Assembly (NCBI RefSeq): GCF_030687895.1
Contig: NZ_CP117452.1
Location: 372,001 to 436,000, forward strand
Source: Pseudomonas sp. FP198
GTDB taxonomy: Bacteria > Pseudomonadota > Gammaproteobacteria > Pseudomonadales > Pseudomonadaceae
Reading direction: 5' to 3'
DNA length: 64,000 bases
A program made the translations under genes and the position numbers. The notes under the pieces are model-generated. The model searched no databases, was not told the DNA's origin, and saw only the letters and a list, made by a program, of their open reading frames with translations. This document shows, piece after piece, positions 25,641-34,693 of the stretch. Every line of letters starts with the position of its first letter. Position 1 is the first letter of the stretch.

Positions 25641-27701
25641 ATGATCAAAGCAAAAACAGGCAAGCCTCTGGAAGCGTCGCGCAGTCGGTCGCAGATCATC
25701 GTGCTGTTCGTCGCGTTGATTGTCTTCATCATGCTGTTGTTCGCCAACTTCGCGTACCTCAACACCCAGTCCACCTATGACAAACAGTACATCGGCCACG
25801 CCGGTGAGCTGCGGGTGCTGTCACAGCGCATTGCCAAGAACGCCACCGAAGCCGCGGCTGGCAAGGCCGCCGCGTTCAAGTTGCTGAGTGATGCGCGCAA
25901 CGATTTTGCCCAGCGTTGGGGGTACCTGAAGCAAGGCGACCCGGTGACCGGCCTGCCTCCGGCGCCCGCCACCCTGCGCCCGCAGATGCGCGCGGTACAG
26001 CTGGACTGGGAGCGCTTGCTGAAGAACACCGATGCGATTCTTTCCAGTGAGCAGACCGTCCTGTCGCTGCACCAGGTTGCCGCGACCCTCGCCGAAACCG
26101 TGCCGCAACTGCAGGTCGAATACGAAAAAGTCGTCGAAATCCTCTTGCAGCGAGGCGCCCCGGCTTCACAGGTGGCCATGGCCCAGCGCCAATCATTGCT
26201 GGCCGAGCGGATTCTCGGCGCGGTGAATACCGTATTGGCCGGCGACGAGAACGCCAGCCAGGCTGCCGACACCTTCGGCCGTGACGCCGCGCGTTTCGGC
26301 CAGGTGCTCAATGGCATGCTGCAAGGCGACCCGACCTTGAAGATCCCCCAGGTCCAGGATCGTGACGCCCGGGCGCGCCTGACGGAAATCAGCGAGTTGT
26401 TCGAATTCGTCTCGGGCTCGGTGGACGAAATCCTCGAGACCTCCCCGGAGCTGTTCAAGGTCCGCGAGTCGGCGGGCAACATCTTCAACCTGTCGCAGAC
26501 CCTGCTCGACGAAGCCTCTCACCTGGCCACAGCGTTCGAGAACCTGGCCGGCGGCCGTTCCGTCAACAGCATCGGCGGATATGTGCTGGGCCTGCTGGCA
26601 CTGATGTCGATCATCCTCATCGGCCTGGTGATGGTGCGTGAAACCAACCGCCAATTACGCGAAACCGCGGAAAAGAACGAGCGCAACCAGAACGCGATCA
26701 TGCGCCTGCTGGATGAAATCGAAGACCTGGCCGATGGCGACCTGACCGTTACTGCCTCGGTCACCGAGGACTTCACCGGGACCATCGCCGACTCCATCAA
26801 CTATTCGGTGGATCAATTGCGCGATCTGGTGGCGACCATCAACCTCACGGCCGGCCAGGTGGCCGCCGCCGTGCAGGAAACCCAGGCCACGGCGATGCAC
26901 CTGGCCCAGGCATCGGAACACCAGGCCCAGCAAATTTCCGAAGCTTCGACTTCAATCAATGAAATGGCCCAGTCCATCGACCAGGTATCGGCCAACGCGG
27001 CCGAGTCGTCGGCGGTGGCCGAGCGCTCGGTAGAAATCGCCAACAAGGGCAACGAGGTGGTGCACAACACCATTCATGGCATGGACAACATTCGCGAGCA
27101 GATCCAGGACACCGCCAAGCGCATCAAGCGCCTCGGTGAGTCGTCACAGGAAATCGGCGACATTGTCAGCCTGATCGATGACATCGCCGACCAGACCAAC
27201 ATCCTTGCGCTCAACGCGGCGATCCAGGCGTCCATGGCGGGTGATGCCGGTCGGGGTTTTGCGGTGGTGGCCGACGAAGTGCAGCGCTTGGCGGAGCGCT
27301 CCTCGGCGGCTACCCGGCAGATCGAGACACTGGTGCGGGCGATCCAGGCCGACACCAACGAAGCGGTGATCTCCATGGAGCAGACCACCACCGAGGTGGT
27401 GCGCGGTGCCCGACTGGCCCAGGATGCCGGCGTCGCCCTGGAGGAAATCGAGGGCGTTTCCAAGACCCTGGCGGCGCTGATCCAGAGCATCTCCAACGCG
27501 GCGCAGCAACAGACCACCTCGGCGGGACAGATTTCGCTGACCATGAACGTGATCCAGCAGATCACCAGCCAGACCTCGTCCGGCTCAACCGCCACGGCCG
27601 AGAGCATCGGCAACCTGGCGAAAATGGCCAGCCAGCTGCGCCGCTCGGTGTCGGGGTTTACTTTGCCGGCGGCGCCTGTGGCGGATGAGGATAAGGTGTG
27701 A
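25641..27701 (+). CDS. pilJ: PilJ, methyl-accepting chemoreceptor of the Pil-Chp system
   Basis: A 686-residue receptor. First membrane segment about residues 18-38 ([19 protein letters not shown]), a periplasmic part of about 275 residues with PilJ-type helical repeats ([15 protein letters not shown] is the type-IV-pili sensor motif), second membrane segment about 313-333, a HAMP region, then a cytoplasmic signalling domain whose hairpin tip is [31 protein letters not shown]. It is known to sense surface contact or pilin. ATG 25641 is selected; 13 in-frame codons upstream lie against the REPIN. No methyltransferase gene accompanies it. Confidence 0.95.
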   Translation: MIKAKTGKPLEASRSRSQIIVLFVALIVFIMLLFANFAYLNTQSTYDKQYIGHAGELRVLSQRIAKNATEAAAGKAAAFKLLSDARNDFAQRWGYLKQGDPVTGLPPAPATLRPQMRAVQLDWERLLKNTDAILSSEQTVLSLHQVAATLAETVPQLQVEYEKVVEILLQRGAPASQVAMAQRQSLLAERILGAVNTVLAGDENASQAADTFGRDAARFGQVLNGMLQGDPTLKIPQVQDRDARARLTEISELFEFVSGSVDEILETSPELFKVRESAGNIFNLSQTLLDEASHLATAFENLAGGRSVNSIGGYVLGLLALMSIILIGLVMVRETNRQLRETAEKNERNQNAIMRLLDEIEDLADGDLTVTASVTEDFTGTIADSINYSVDQLRDLVATINLTAGQVAAAVQETQATAMHLAQASEHQAQQISEASTSINEMAQSIDQVSANAAESSAVAERSVEIANKGNEVVHNTIHGMDNIREQIQDTAKRIKRLGESSQEIGDIVSLIDDIADQTNILALNAAIQASMAGDAGRGFAVVADEVQRLAERSSAATRQIETLVRAIQADTNEAVISMEQTTTEVVRGARLAQDAGVALEEIEGVSKTLAALIQSISNAAQQQTTSAGQISLTMNVIQQITSQTSSGSTATAESIGNLAKMASQLRRSVSGFTLPAAPVADEDKV

Positions 27702-27734
27702 CTGGGCTGCACTTTCCTGGCTATGGAGATCTTC

Positions 27735-27864
27735 TGTGGCGAGGGGATTTATCCCCGCTGGACAGCGAAGCAGTCCCAAAATAGCCAGTCTGGAACATTG
27801 ATATTGGATTCTGCATTGCTGGGGGCCGCTTCGCAGCCCAGCGGGGATAAATCCCCTCGCCACA
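27735..27864. repeat. REP pair, family B
   Basis: TGTGGCGAGGGGATTTATCC arm, inner GCTGGACAGCGAAGCAGTCC and GGCCGCTTCGCAGCCC arms, and the closing complement. Occupies the pilJ-chpA junction, where pilK sits in P. aeruginosa. Confidence 0.9.
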
Positions 27865-27909
27865 AGAGCTGATCAGCTCTGGGGATATGACTGTTGATTT
27901 GGAGTGGTT

Positions 27910-30900
27910 ATGGGTGATCGGCACGACTACGTGGCCCTGGAATGGGTCAAGGGCGAGATTGCCGAAACGCTGAAGCAGGCCCACCTGGCCCTCAATCGCC
28001 TGGTGGACGACCCCCAGGCGTCGGATGCGCTTGCCCAATGCCTGGCCTGCATTCATCAGGTCCATGGCGGCCTGCAGATGATCGAGTTCTACGGCGCGGC
28101 GTTGCTGGCCGAGGAAATGGAGCAACTGTGCAGCGCGCTGCAGGACAACCGCATCGCCCACCGCGAGGAGGCGATCAGCCTGTTGCGCCAGGCCCTGGGC
28201 CAGTTGCCGGTCTACCTCGAGCGCGTGCAGGGTGCTCGTCGCGACCTGCCGCTGGCGGTGCTGCCCTTGCTCAACGATCTGCGCAGTGCGCGGGGCGAGA
28301 GCCTGTTGTCGGAGACCAGCCTGTTCAGCCCGGAACTGCCCGATATTGCACCGCTGGGCGAAGACGCCTTGAAGCGGCTCGCGCCGGCGGACCTGCCGAG
28401 CACGTTGCGCAAATTGCGCCAGACCCTGCAGGTGGCCCTGGTGGGACTGTTGCGCGAGCAGGACGACGCGACTCACCTCGGTTACCTGGCCAAAGTCTTT
28501 CAGCGCCTTGAAGCGCTTTGCGCCGCAGCGCCGCTCAATGCGTTGTGGCAAGTCGCTTCGGCGCTGGTCGAAGGCATGCGCGAGGGGCGTATCGCCAACA
28601 GCCCGGCGCTGCGCAGCCTGTTCAAGGATGCCGACAAGGAACTCAAGCGCTTGCTGGAGCAAGGCATGCCCGGCATCAACCAAGCGGCCCCGCCACACCT
28701 GCTCAAGAGTCTGTTGTTCTATATTGCCAAGGCCGAACATCCCAGCGGGCAGATGCAGATCATGAAAGAACGCTACTCCCTGGACGATGCGCTGCCCGAC
28801 AGCGCCATGGTCGACGAAGAACGCGCGCGCCTGGCCGGGCCCGACCGCGATGCCATGCGCTCGGTGCTGGCGGCGCTCTGCGAGGAGCTGGTGCGGGTCA
28901 AGGAGCGCCTGGACCTGTTCGTGCGCAGCGACCGCCAGCATGCCTCGGAGCTGGACAGCCTGCTGGCGCCCCTGCGGCAGATTGCCGACACCCTGGCGGT
29001 GCTGGGTTTCGGCCAGCCGCGCAAGGTCATCATCGATCAACTGGCCGTCGTACTGAGCCTCGCCCAGGGCCAGCGCGAGCCTGATGACGCGACGCTGATG
29101 GATGTTGCCGGAGCCCTGCTCTACGTCGAGGCGACCCTGGCCGGAATGGTCGGCACCGTCGAGCCTGAAAGCCGCGAAGACAATCGCCTGCCGACGACCG
29201 ACCTGACCCAGATCCATCAGATCGTCATCAAGGAAGCCCACACCTGCCTGCAACAGGCCAAGGACATGATCGTCGACTACATCGACGCACACTGGAACAG
29301 CGCGCAGCTTGAGCCATTGCCGGCGCTGCTGACCCAGGTCCGCGGGGCGCTGGCGATGATTCCCCTGAGCCGCGCCGCCCGCCTGGTGGAGGCTTGCAAC
29401 GATTTCATCCGCGAACACCTGCTGCTCGACCCTGCCCAGCCGGGTTGGGAAGCGCTCGATCACCTGGCCGATGTGATTACCGGCCTGGAATATTACCTGG
29501 AGCGTTTGAGCGAAGACCCGTTGATGCCCGCCGAGAATCTGCTCGACGGCGTCGAGCGGAGCCTCGGCGCCCTCGGCTACTTTCCCGACGAAGCCCGCGT
29601 GCCCTTGCTCGATGACCGGCTGAGCCCGAACGAGGCCCAGGTCATGCAGGATTTGCAGGAACTGGACGACCCACAGACCGTGCAATCCCTCGCTGATGTT
29701 CTGGCCAGCCCGGTCTCGGCGGTCAACCCGCCGGCCAAAGGCATGCCCGGCAGCCTGCTGCCGCCGCCCGTGGATGAGCATCCGGTGGACGACGAGCTAC
29801 GGGAGGTGTTCCTCGAGGAAACCGACGAGGTGCTCGATGTCCTGCGCGAATACCTGCCGCGCTGGGCTGCGCAGCCCGATGACCAAGGCGCGCTCACTGA
29901 GCTGCGCCGGGCCTTCCATACCCTCAAGGGCAGCGGCCGGATGGTCCGGGCGCTGGTGTTGGGTGAGTTGGCCTGGGCGGTGGAAAACCTGCTCAACCGC
30001 GTGCTGGAGCGCAGCGTCGAGCCGGGCGCTTCGGTTCGGCAATTGCTTGAGGACGCGGTGCGATTGCTGCCGGAACTGGTCGCTGAATTCGCTGCCCAGC
30101 GCCAATGCCAGCGCGACGACGTCGACCGTCTGGCCGCTCGCGCCCATGCCCTGGCCAAGGGTGGCGATGAGGAAGATGACGACCAGCAGGACGTGGCCGC
30201 TCTCGACCCCTTGCTGCTGAAAATCTTCGACAACGAAGCCCAGGGGCATCTGGCCGCGCTTGATCGATTCCTCGACCAGGCCGCCGAACATCTGCCATTG
30301 CAGGCCAGCGACGAGCTGCAAAGGGCCTTGCACACGCTCAAGGGCAGTGCATCGATGGCCGGTGTGCTGCCGATCGCCGAACTGGCCGGGGCGATGGACG
30401 AGATGGCCCGGGAATACAAGGCGCACCTGATCGCTTTTGACCTGGATGAAATCGAGCTGCTTCTGGAGGCTGAGGGGTTGCTGCGCCGCGGTCTGCGCCA
30501 GTTGCACAACGAGCCGCTGGCAGCGATCCCCGGCGCCGCGGACCTGATCCAGCGAACCCAGGCACTGTCCGTCGAACGCCTGCAAACGGCTCTCAACACG
30601 CCCGACCAGGGCGTGCGAACCAAGCGCGACCCGCAATTGATCAACAATTTTCTCGCCCAGGGCATGGATATCCTGCTGGACGCGGAGAACCTGCTGCGGC
30701 GCTGGCAGCAACACCCCGGCGAGGGCCAGGAACTGAGCGCGCTGCTTGATGAGCTGACCACCCTTGGCGAAGGCGCGCATCTGGCCGACCTGCACCCGGT
30801 GGACGAGCTCTGCGAAGCCTTGCTGGACCTCTATGGCGCCGTCGAGGAAAGCAGCCTGGCGGTCAGCGACAGGTTTTTCCATGAGGCGCAGCTTGCTCAC

Positions 30901-33831
30901 GAAGCGTTGATCGACATGCTCGACGAATTGGCTGCCGGCCAGCACGTGCGTGCGCAACCTGCCCGGGTGCAGGCCCTGCGCAGCCTGCTCCAGGAAGGTC
31001 TCGACCCGACAGCCACGGGACTGATCCGCAGTGACGGCAGCCGTACGTTGAGCATCCGCGAACTGGGTCATGCGACGGCTGAGATGGAGCGCAGTTCGCC
31101 GGCGGCTGTTTCGGTGGATGACGATATCGCCGCGATCTTTCTCGAAGAGGCCCAGGATATTCTCGAAAGCGCCGCACAGGCCCTGCGGCGCTGGCTCGCC
31201 GACCCGGAGAACGGCGCGCCGCTGTCCTCGCTGCAACGTGACTTGCACACCCTCAAGGGCGGCGCGCGCATGGCGGATGTGCGGCCGGTGAGCGACCTGG
31301 CCGGGGAGCTTGAAACCCTATACGAAGGCCTGGTGGATCGCCGCTACAGTTACAGCGAGGAGCTGGCGCAACTGCTTAACAGCAGTCATGAACGCCTCGA
31401 TCTGTTGCTCGGGCAACTGCAGCAAGGCCAACCGCTGGGCGATCCCGTGGCGTTGATCGACGCCATTCATCGTTTCCGCCAGGACAAGCCGAACGCCATC
31501 GAGGTGGCGGGGCATCGGCAAAATGACACGGCGGGCCATGATCCGGAGTTGCTGGAAATCTTTCTCGAGGAAGGTTTCGATATCCTCGACAGTTCCGGGG
31601 CGGCGTTGCAACGCTGGCAGGAAGAGCCGTCGAACCGTCAGGCGGTGGAAACCCTGCTGCGCGATCTGCACACCCTCAAGGGCGGCGCGCGGATGGTGGA
31701 GATCGGGCCCATTGGCGACCTTGCCCACGAACTGGAGAACCTTTACGAAGGGCTGTCGGCGGGCCTGTTACAACCGAGCCCGGCGCTTTTTGCCTTGCTG
31801 CAAGGCAGCCAGGACCGACTGGCCCACATGCTCGACGCCGTCCGTGCCGGGCAGCCGTGCCCGCCGGCCGACCGGTTGATCGCGCAGATCCAGGCGGTCA
31901 ATCATCCGCAGGACAGCGAGGCGCCCCAGGTCGCTACGCCGGTCGAGCCGGTGCTGGCCCAGGTCGCGCCGCCGATGCGAGCCGAGCCCGCCGCGCCGGG
32001 CGATGGCGCGGACATGGTCAAGGTCTCCGCCGAACTGCTCGACGATCTGGTCAACCTGGCCGGGGAAACGTCGATTTTCCGTGGGCGCATCGAGCAACAG
32101 GTCAACGACGCGCGCATTGCCCTGAACGAGATGGAAACCACCATCGAGCGCATGCGCGATCAACTGCGCCGCCTGGATACCGAAACCCAGGGGCGGATTC
32201 TCAGCCGCCAGCAGGTGGACGCCGAACGACTGGGCTACGAAGAATTCGACCCGCTGGAAATGGATCGCCATTCCCAGCTGCAGCAACTGTCCCGGGCGTT
32301 GTTCGAGTCTGCCTCGGACCTGCTTGACCTCAAGGAAACGCTAGACCGCAGCAACCACGACGCCGAAAACCTGCTGCAACAGCAGGGGCGCATCAACACC
32401 GAGCTCCAGGAAGGCCTGATGCGTACGCGCATGGTGCCGTTCGAGCGCATGCTGCCGCGCCTCAAGCGCATCGTCCGGCAGGTGGCGCAGGAGCTGGGCA
32501 AGGACGTCGAGTTCGTGGTCGACAATGCCGAAGGCGAGATGGACCGCAACGTGCTCGAACGCATGGCGGCGCCTCTGGAACATATGCTGCGCAATGCCGT
32601 CGATCATGGCCTGGAGCCTGCCGATGTGCGCATCGCAGCCGGCAAACCGGCGCGGGGACGCATCAGCCTGGATCTGTCCCGCGAAGGCGGCGACATCATT
32701 TTCGACATCCGTGACGACGGCGCCGGGGTGCCATTGGACGCGGTGCGGCGCAAGGCGATAAAGCGTGGGCTGCTGGCGCCCGACAGCGATATCAGCGACC
32801 GCGACGTGCTGCAATTCATCCTGCAGCCAGGTTTTTCCACGGCGGAAAAAATCACCCAGATTTCCGGGCGCGGCGTCGGCATGGACGTGGTCCACGAAGA
32901 AGTGCGACAACTGGGCGGCAGCATGGTCATCGATTCGACGCCGGGCAAGGGCGTGCATTTTCGTATCCGGCTGCCATTCACCGTGGCGGTCAACCGGGCC
33001 CTGATGGTGCAGTGTCACGACGATCAATACGCCATCCCGCTCAACACCATAGAGAGCATCGTCCGGGTACTGCCCGCCGAACTGGATGGCTACTATCAGC
33101 TCGATCCGCCGACCTACACCTACGCCGGGCAACGTTATGAGTTGTGCTACCTGGGCGAGCTGCTGAAAACCGGCGCCCGCCCGAAATTGCTCGGCCAGAG
33201 CCAGCCATTACCGGTGCTGCTGGTGCAATGCAACGAACGACACGTCGCCGTGCAGGTGGACGCCACCGCCGGCACCCGGGAAATCGTGGTCAAGAGCCTC
33301 GGCCCGCAATTCTCGGCGGTCCGGGGCTTGTCCGGGGCAACGATCCTGGGGGACGGCCGGGTGGTGTTGATTCTCGACCTGCTCGCGCCGATCCGCGCCT
33401 TGCCCAACCAGGCGGCGCGCCGTCCGGCCGTGGTGCAAGGCGAGGGCGAGCAGCAGCGGCCTTTGCTGGTGCTCGTGGTGGACGATTCGGTAACAGTGCG
33501 CAAGGTCACCAGTCGCCTGCTGGAACGCCACGGCATGCATGTGCTCACCGCCAAGGACGGGGTGGACGCGATGGCATTGCTGGCCGAACATTCGCCGGAC
33601 CTGATGCTGCTGGACATCGAGATGCCCCGCATGGATGGTTTCGAAGTGGCGACGCAAGTGCGCAACGACCCGCGCCTGGCTCATCTGCCGATCATCATGA
33701 TCACCTCCCGCACCGGCCAGAAACACCGCGACCGCGCCATGGCCATCGGCGTCAACGACTACCTGGGCAAGCCGTACCAGGAGTCGGTGCTGCTCGACAG
33801 CATCGCCCACTGGAGCAAGACCCATGCATGA
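27910..33831 (+). CDS. chpA: ChpA/PilL, hybrid chemosensory histidine kinase with multiple HPt domains
   Basis: A 1973-residue CheA-type kinase of the twitching pathway. The N-terminal third has degenerate HPt-like bundles (CIHQVHGG at 47-54; RGALAMIPLSRAAR). Four intact HPt sites follow: H670 (HTLKGSGRM), H808 (HTLKGSASM), H1113 and H1254 (both HTLKGGARM), with a fifth, degenerate unit between H808 and H1113 that has TLGEGAHL and lacks His. Then come the dimerisation helices, a HATPase domain (MLRNAVDHG near 1560; GRGVGMDVV), a CheW-like domain and a C-terminal receiver with D1902 in LLDIEMPRMDG. P. aeruginosa ChpA is longer, about 2470 residues with eight phosphotransfer domains. GGAG at 27901-27904 supports the ATG at 27910. 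Confidence 0.96.
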   Translation: MGDRHDYVALEWVKGEIAETLKQAHLALNRLVDDPQASDALAQCLACIHQVHGGLQMIEFYGAALLAEEMEQLCSALQDNRIAHREEAISLLRQALGQLPVYLERVQGARRDLPLAVLPLLNDLRSARGESLLSETSLFSPELPDIAPLGEDALKRLAPADLPSTLRKLRQTLQVALVGLLREQDDATHLGYLAKVFQRLEALCAAAPLNALWQVASALVEGMREGRIANSPALRSLFKDADKELKRLLEQGMPGINQAAPPHLLKSLLFYIAKAEHPSGQMQIMKERYSLDDALPDSAMVDEERARLAGPDRDAMRSVLAALCEELVRVKERLDLFVRSDRQHASELDSLLAPLRQIADTLAVLGFGQPRKVIIDQLAVVLSLAQGQREPDDATLMDVAGALLYVEATLAGMVGTVEPESREDNRLPTTDLTQIHQIVIKEAHTCLQQAKDMIVDYIDAHWNSAQLEPLPALLTQVRGALAMIPLSRAARLVEACNDFIREHLLLDPAQPGWEALDHLADVITGLEYYLERLSEDPLMPAENLLDGVERSLGALGYFPDEARVPLLDDRLSPNEAQVMQDLQELDDPQTVQSLADVLASPVSAVNPPAKGMPGSLLPPPVDEHPVDDELREVFLEETDEVLDVLREYLPRWAAQPDDQGALTELRRAFHTLKGSGRMVRALVLGELAWAVENLLNRVLERSVEPGASVRQLLEDAVRLLPELVAEFAAQRQCQRDDVDRLAARAHALAKGGDEEDDDQQDVAALDPLLLKIFDNEAQGHLAALDRFLDQAAEHLPLQASDELQRALHTLKGSASMAGVLPIAELAGAMDEMAREYKAHLIAFDLDEIELLLEAEGLLRRGLRQLHNEPLAAIPGAADLIQRTQALSVERLQTALNTPDQGVRTKRDPQLINNFLAQGMDILLDAENLLRRWQQHPGEGQELSALLDELTTLGEGAHLADLHPVDELCEALLDLYGAVEESSLAVSDRFFHEAQLAHEALIDMLDELAAGQHVRAQPARVQALRSLLQEGLDPTATGLIRSDGSRTLSIRELGHATAEMERSSPAAVSVDDDIAAIFLEEAQDILESAAQALRRWLADPENGAPLSSLQRDLHTLKGGARMADVRPVSDLAGELETLYEGLVDRRYSYSEELAQLLNSSHERLDLLLGQLQQGQPLGDPVALIDAIHRFRQDKPNAIEVAGHRQNDTAGHDPELLEIFLEEGFDILDSSGAALQRWQEEPSNRQAVETLLRDLHTLKGGARMVEIGPIGDLAHELENLYEGLSAGLLQPSPALFALLQGSQDRLAHMLDAVRAGQPCPPADRLIAQIQAVNHPQDSEAPQVATPVEPVLAQVAPPMRAEPAAPGDGADMVKVSAELLDDLVNLAGETSIFRGRIEQQVNDARIALNEMETTIERMRDQLRRLDTETQGRILSRQQVDAERLGYEEFDPLEMDRHSQLQQLSRALFESASDLLDLKETLDRSNHDAENLLQQQGRINTELQEGLMRTRMVPFERMLPRLKRIVRQVAQELGKDVEFVVDNAEGEMDRNVLERMAAPLEHMLRNAVDHGLEPADVRIAAGKPARGRISLDLSREGGDIIFDIRDDGAGVPLDAVRRKAIKRGLLAPDSDISDRDVLQFILQPGFSTAEKITQISGRGVGMDVVHEEVRQLGGSMVIDSTPGKGVHFRIRLPFTVAVNRALMVQCHDDQYAIPLNTIESIVRVLPAELDGYYQLDPPTYTYAGQRYELCYLGELLKTGARPKLLGQSQPLPVLLVQCNERHVAVQVDATAGTREIVVKSLGPQFSAVRGLSGATILGDGRVVLILDLLAPIRALPNQAARRPAVVQGEGEQQRPLLVLVVDDSVTVRKVTSRLLERHGMHVLTAKDGVDAMALLAEHSPDLMLLDIEMPRMDGFEVATQVRNDPRLAHLPIIMITSRTGQKHRDRAMAIGVNDYLGKPYQESVLLDSIAHWSKTHA

Positions 33832-34297
33832 GCACCGCACCAGCCATCTCACTGGTTTGCTGCTGCCCCTGGCCGACCGGCACCTGATCCTGCCGAACGT
33901 GGCCGTGGCCGAATTGATCGACTATCAGAGCAGCGCGTTCGATCTGGACACCCCCCCGTGGTTCCTAGGCTGGGTGAGCTGGCGTGAACGGCAGATCCCG
34001 CTGCTGAGCTTCGAATCAGCCTGCGGCCAGAAGACCGTGATCGGCGAGCGCGCCCGCATCGTCGTGCTCAACGCCCTGGGCGGCCGCCCGGAACTGCGCT
34101 TCATCGCACTGCTGGTCCAGGGCATCCCGCGCTCCTGCAAGCTCGACACCCAATTGAGCTACGTCGACGTGCCGCTGTGCGGATTGGAGCAGGCGGCCGT
34201 GCAAGTGGGCGAGCATGTGGCGAAAGTGCCGGATCTGCTGGCGTTGGAAGAGCTGGTGGTTGCGGCGGGGTTGGTAAGAGTTGAGTCAGCCACCTGA
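33824..34297 (+). CDS. chpC: ChpC, CheW-like adaptor
   Basis: A 157-residue CheW-domain protein overlapping the end of chpA by eight bases. Visible CheW strands are HLILPNVAVAELIDY, the PPWFLGWVSWRERQIPLLSFE segment, and GIPRSCKLDTQLSY later. In P. aeruginosa chpC follows the methylesterase gene chpB; here it follows chpA directly. It probably links additional receptors to ChpA. Last gene of the cluster; chpD and chpE homologues are not seen. Confidence 0.88.
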   Translation: MHEHRTSHLTGLLLPLADRHLILPNVAVAELIDYQSSAFDLDTPPWFLGWVSWRERQIPLLSFESACGQKTVIGERARIVVLNALGGRPELRFIALLVQGIPRSCKLDTQLSYVDVPLCGLEQAAVQVGEHVAKVPDLLALEELVVAAGLVRVESAT

Positions 34298-34301
34298 CTA
34301 A

Positions 34302-34391
34302 TGTAGGAGCGAGCCTGCTCGCGATAGCGGTGGGTCAGGCAACATCAATGTTGACTGTTGCGCAGCCATCGCGAGCAAGCTCGCTCCCACA
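34302..34391. repeat. REPIN, family A, outer-facing pair; first copy of a local duplication
   Basis: TGTAGGAGCGAGCCTGCTCG arm, spacer containing the palindrome CAACATCAATGTTG, and closing complementary arm. Nearly identical, spacer included, to 34479-34568. Confidence 0.9.
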
Positions 34392-34478
34392 GGGGGACAT
34401 GGTGAGCATTGAAGTTCAGGCATGCCACTAACCCGGCGTCGCCTCTGCCAGCGAGGATCAGACGTCGACGCTAGACCC

Positions 34479-34568
34479 TGTGGGAGTGAGCCTGCTCGCG
34501 ATAGCGGTGGGTCAGGCAACATCAATGTTGACTGTTGCGCAGCCATCGCGAGCAAGCTCGCTCCCACA
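34479..34568. repeat. REPIN, family A, outer-facing pair; second copy of a local duplication
   Basis: Differs from 34302-34391 at two bases of the first arm only (TGTGGGAGTGAG against TGTAGGAGCGAG). The copies are offset by 177 bases with unrelated sequence between. Together they fill most of the 396-base chpC-mdcA gap. Confidence 0.9.
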
Positions 34569-34596
34569 AGGGCTCGCATCAATCCGGGGCTAACCA

Positions 34597-34611
34597 TTAC
34601 GCCAACCGTAA
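34597..34611 (+). promoter_or_regulatory. Candidate MdcR (LysR-type) operator before mdcA
   Basis: TTACG-CCAAC-CGTAA, a perfect five-base dyad that also contains a T-N11-A LysR box (TACGCCAACCGTA). It lies about 83 bases before the mdcA start. A possible promoter, TTGATT (34628-34633) and TTCTAA (34653-34658), follows but has a 19-base spacer. Assignment to MdcR is inference. Confidence 0.45.
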
Positions 34612-34693
34612 CGATCCGCCGCTGAGCTTGATTGATGCCCGCGTCACAACGCTTCTAAGGTGACCTCCACGACAGCGAACCCGTGGAGTGGTC

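Noticed and set aside
27721..29781. 686-codon open frame antisense to the 5' part of chpA
   Set aside because: Gln/Arg/His-rich mirror of chpA, running through a REP element.
34298..34597. 99-codon minus-strand frame in the chpC-mdcA gap
   Set aside because: Consists of the translated duplicated REPIN (the same peptide appears twice); not a gene.
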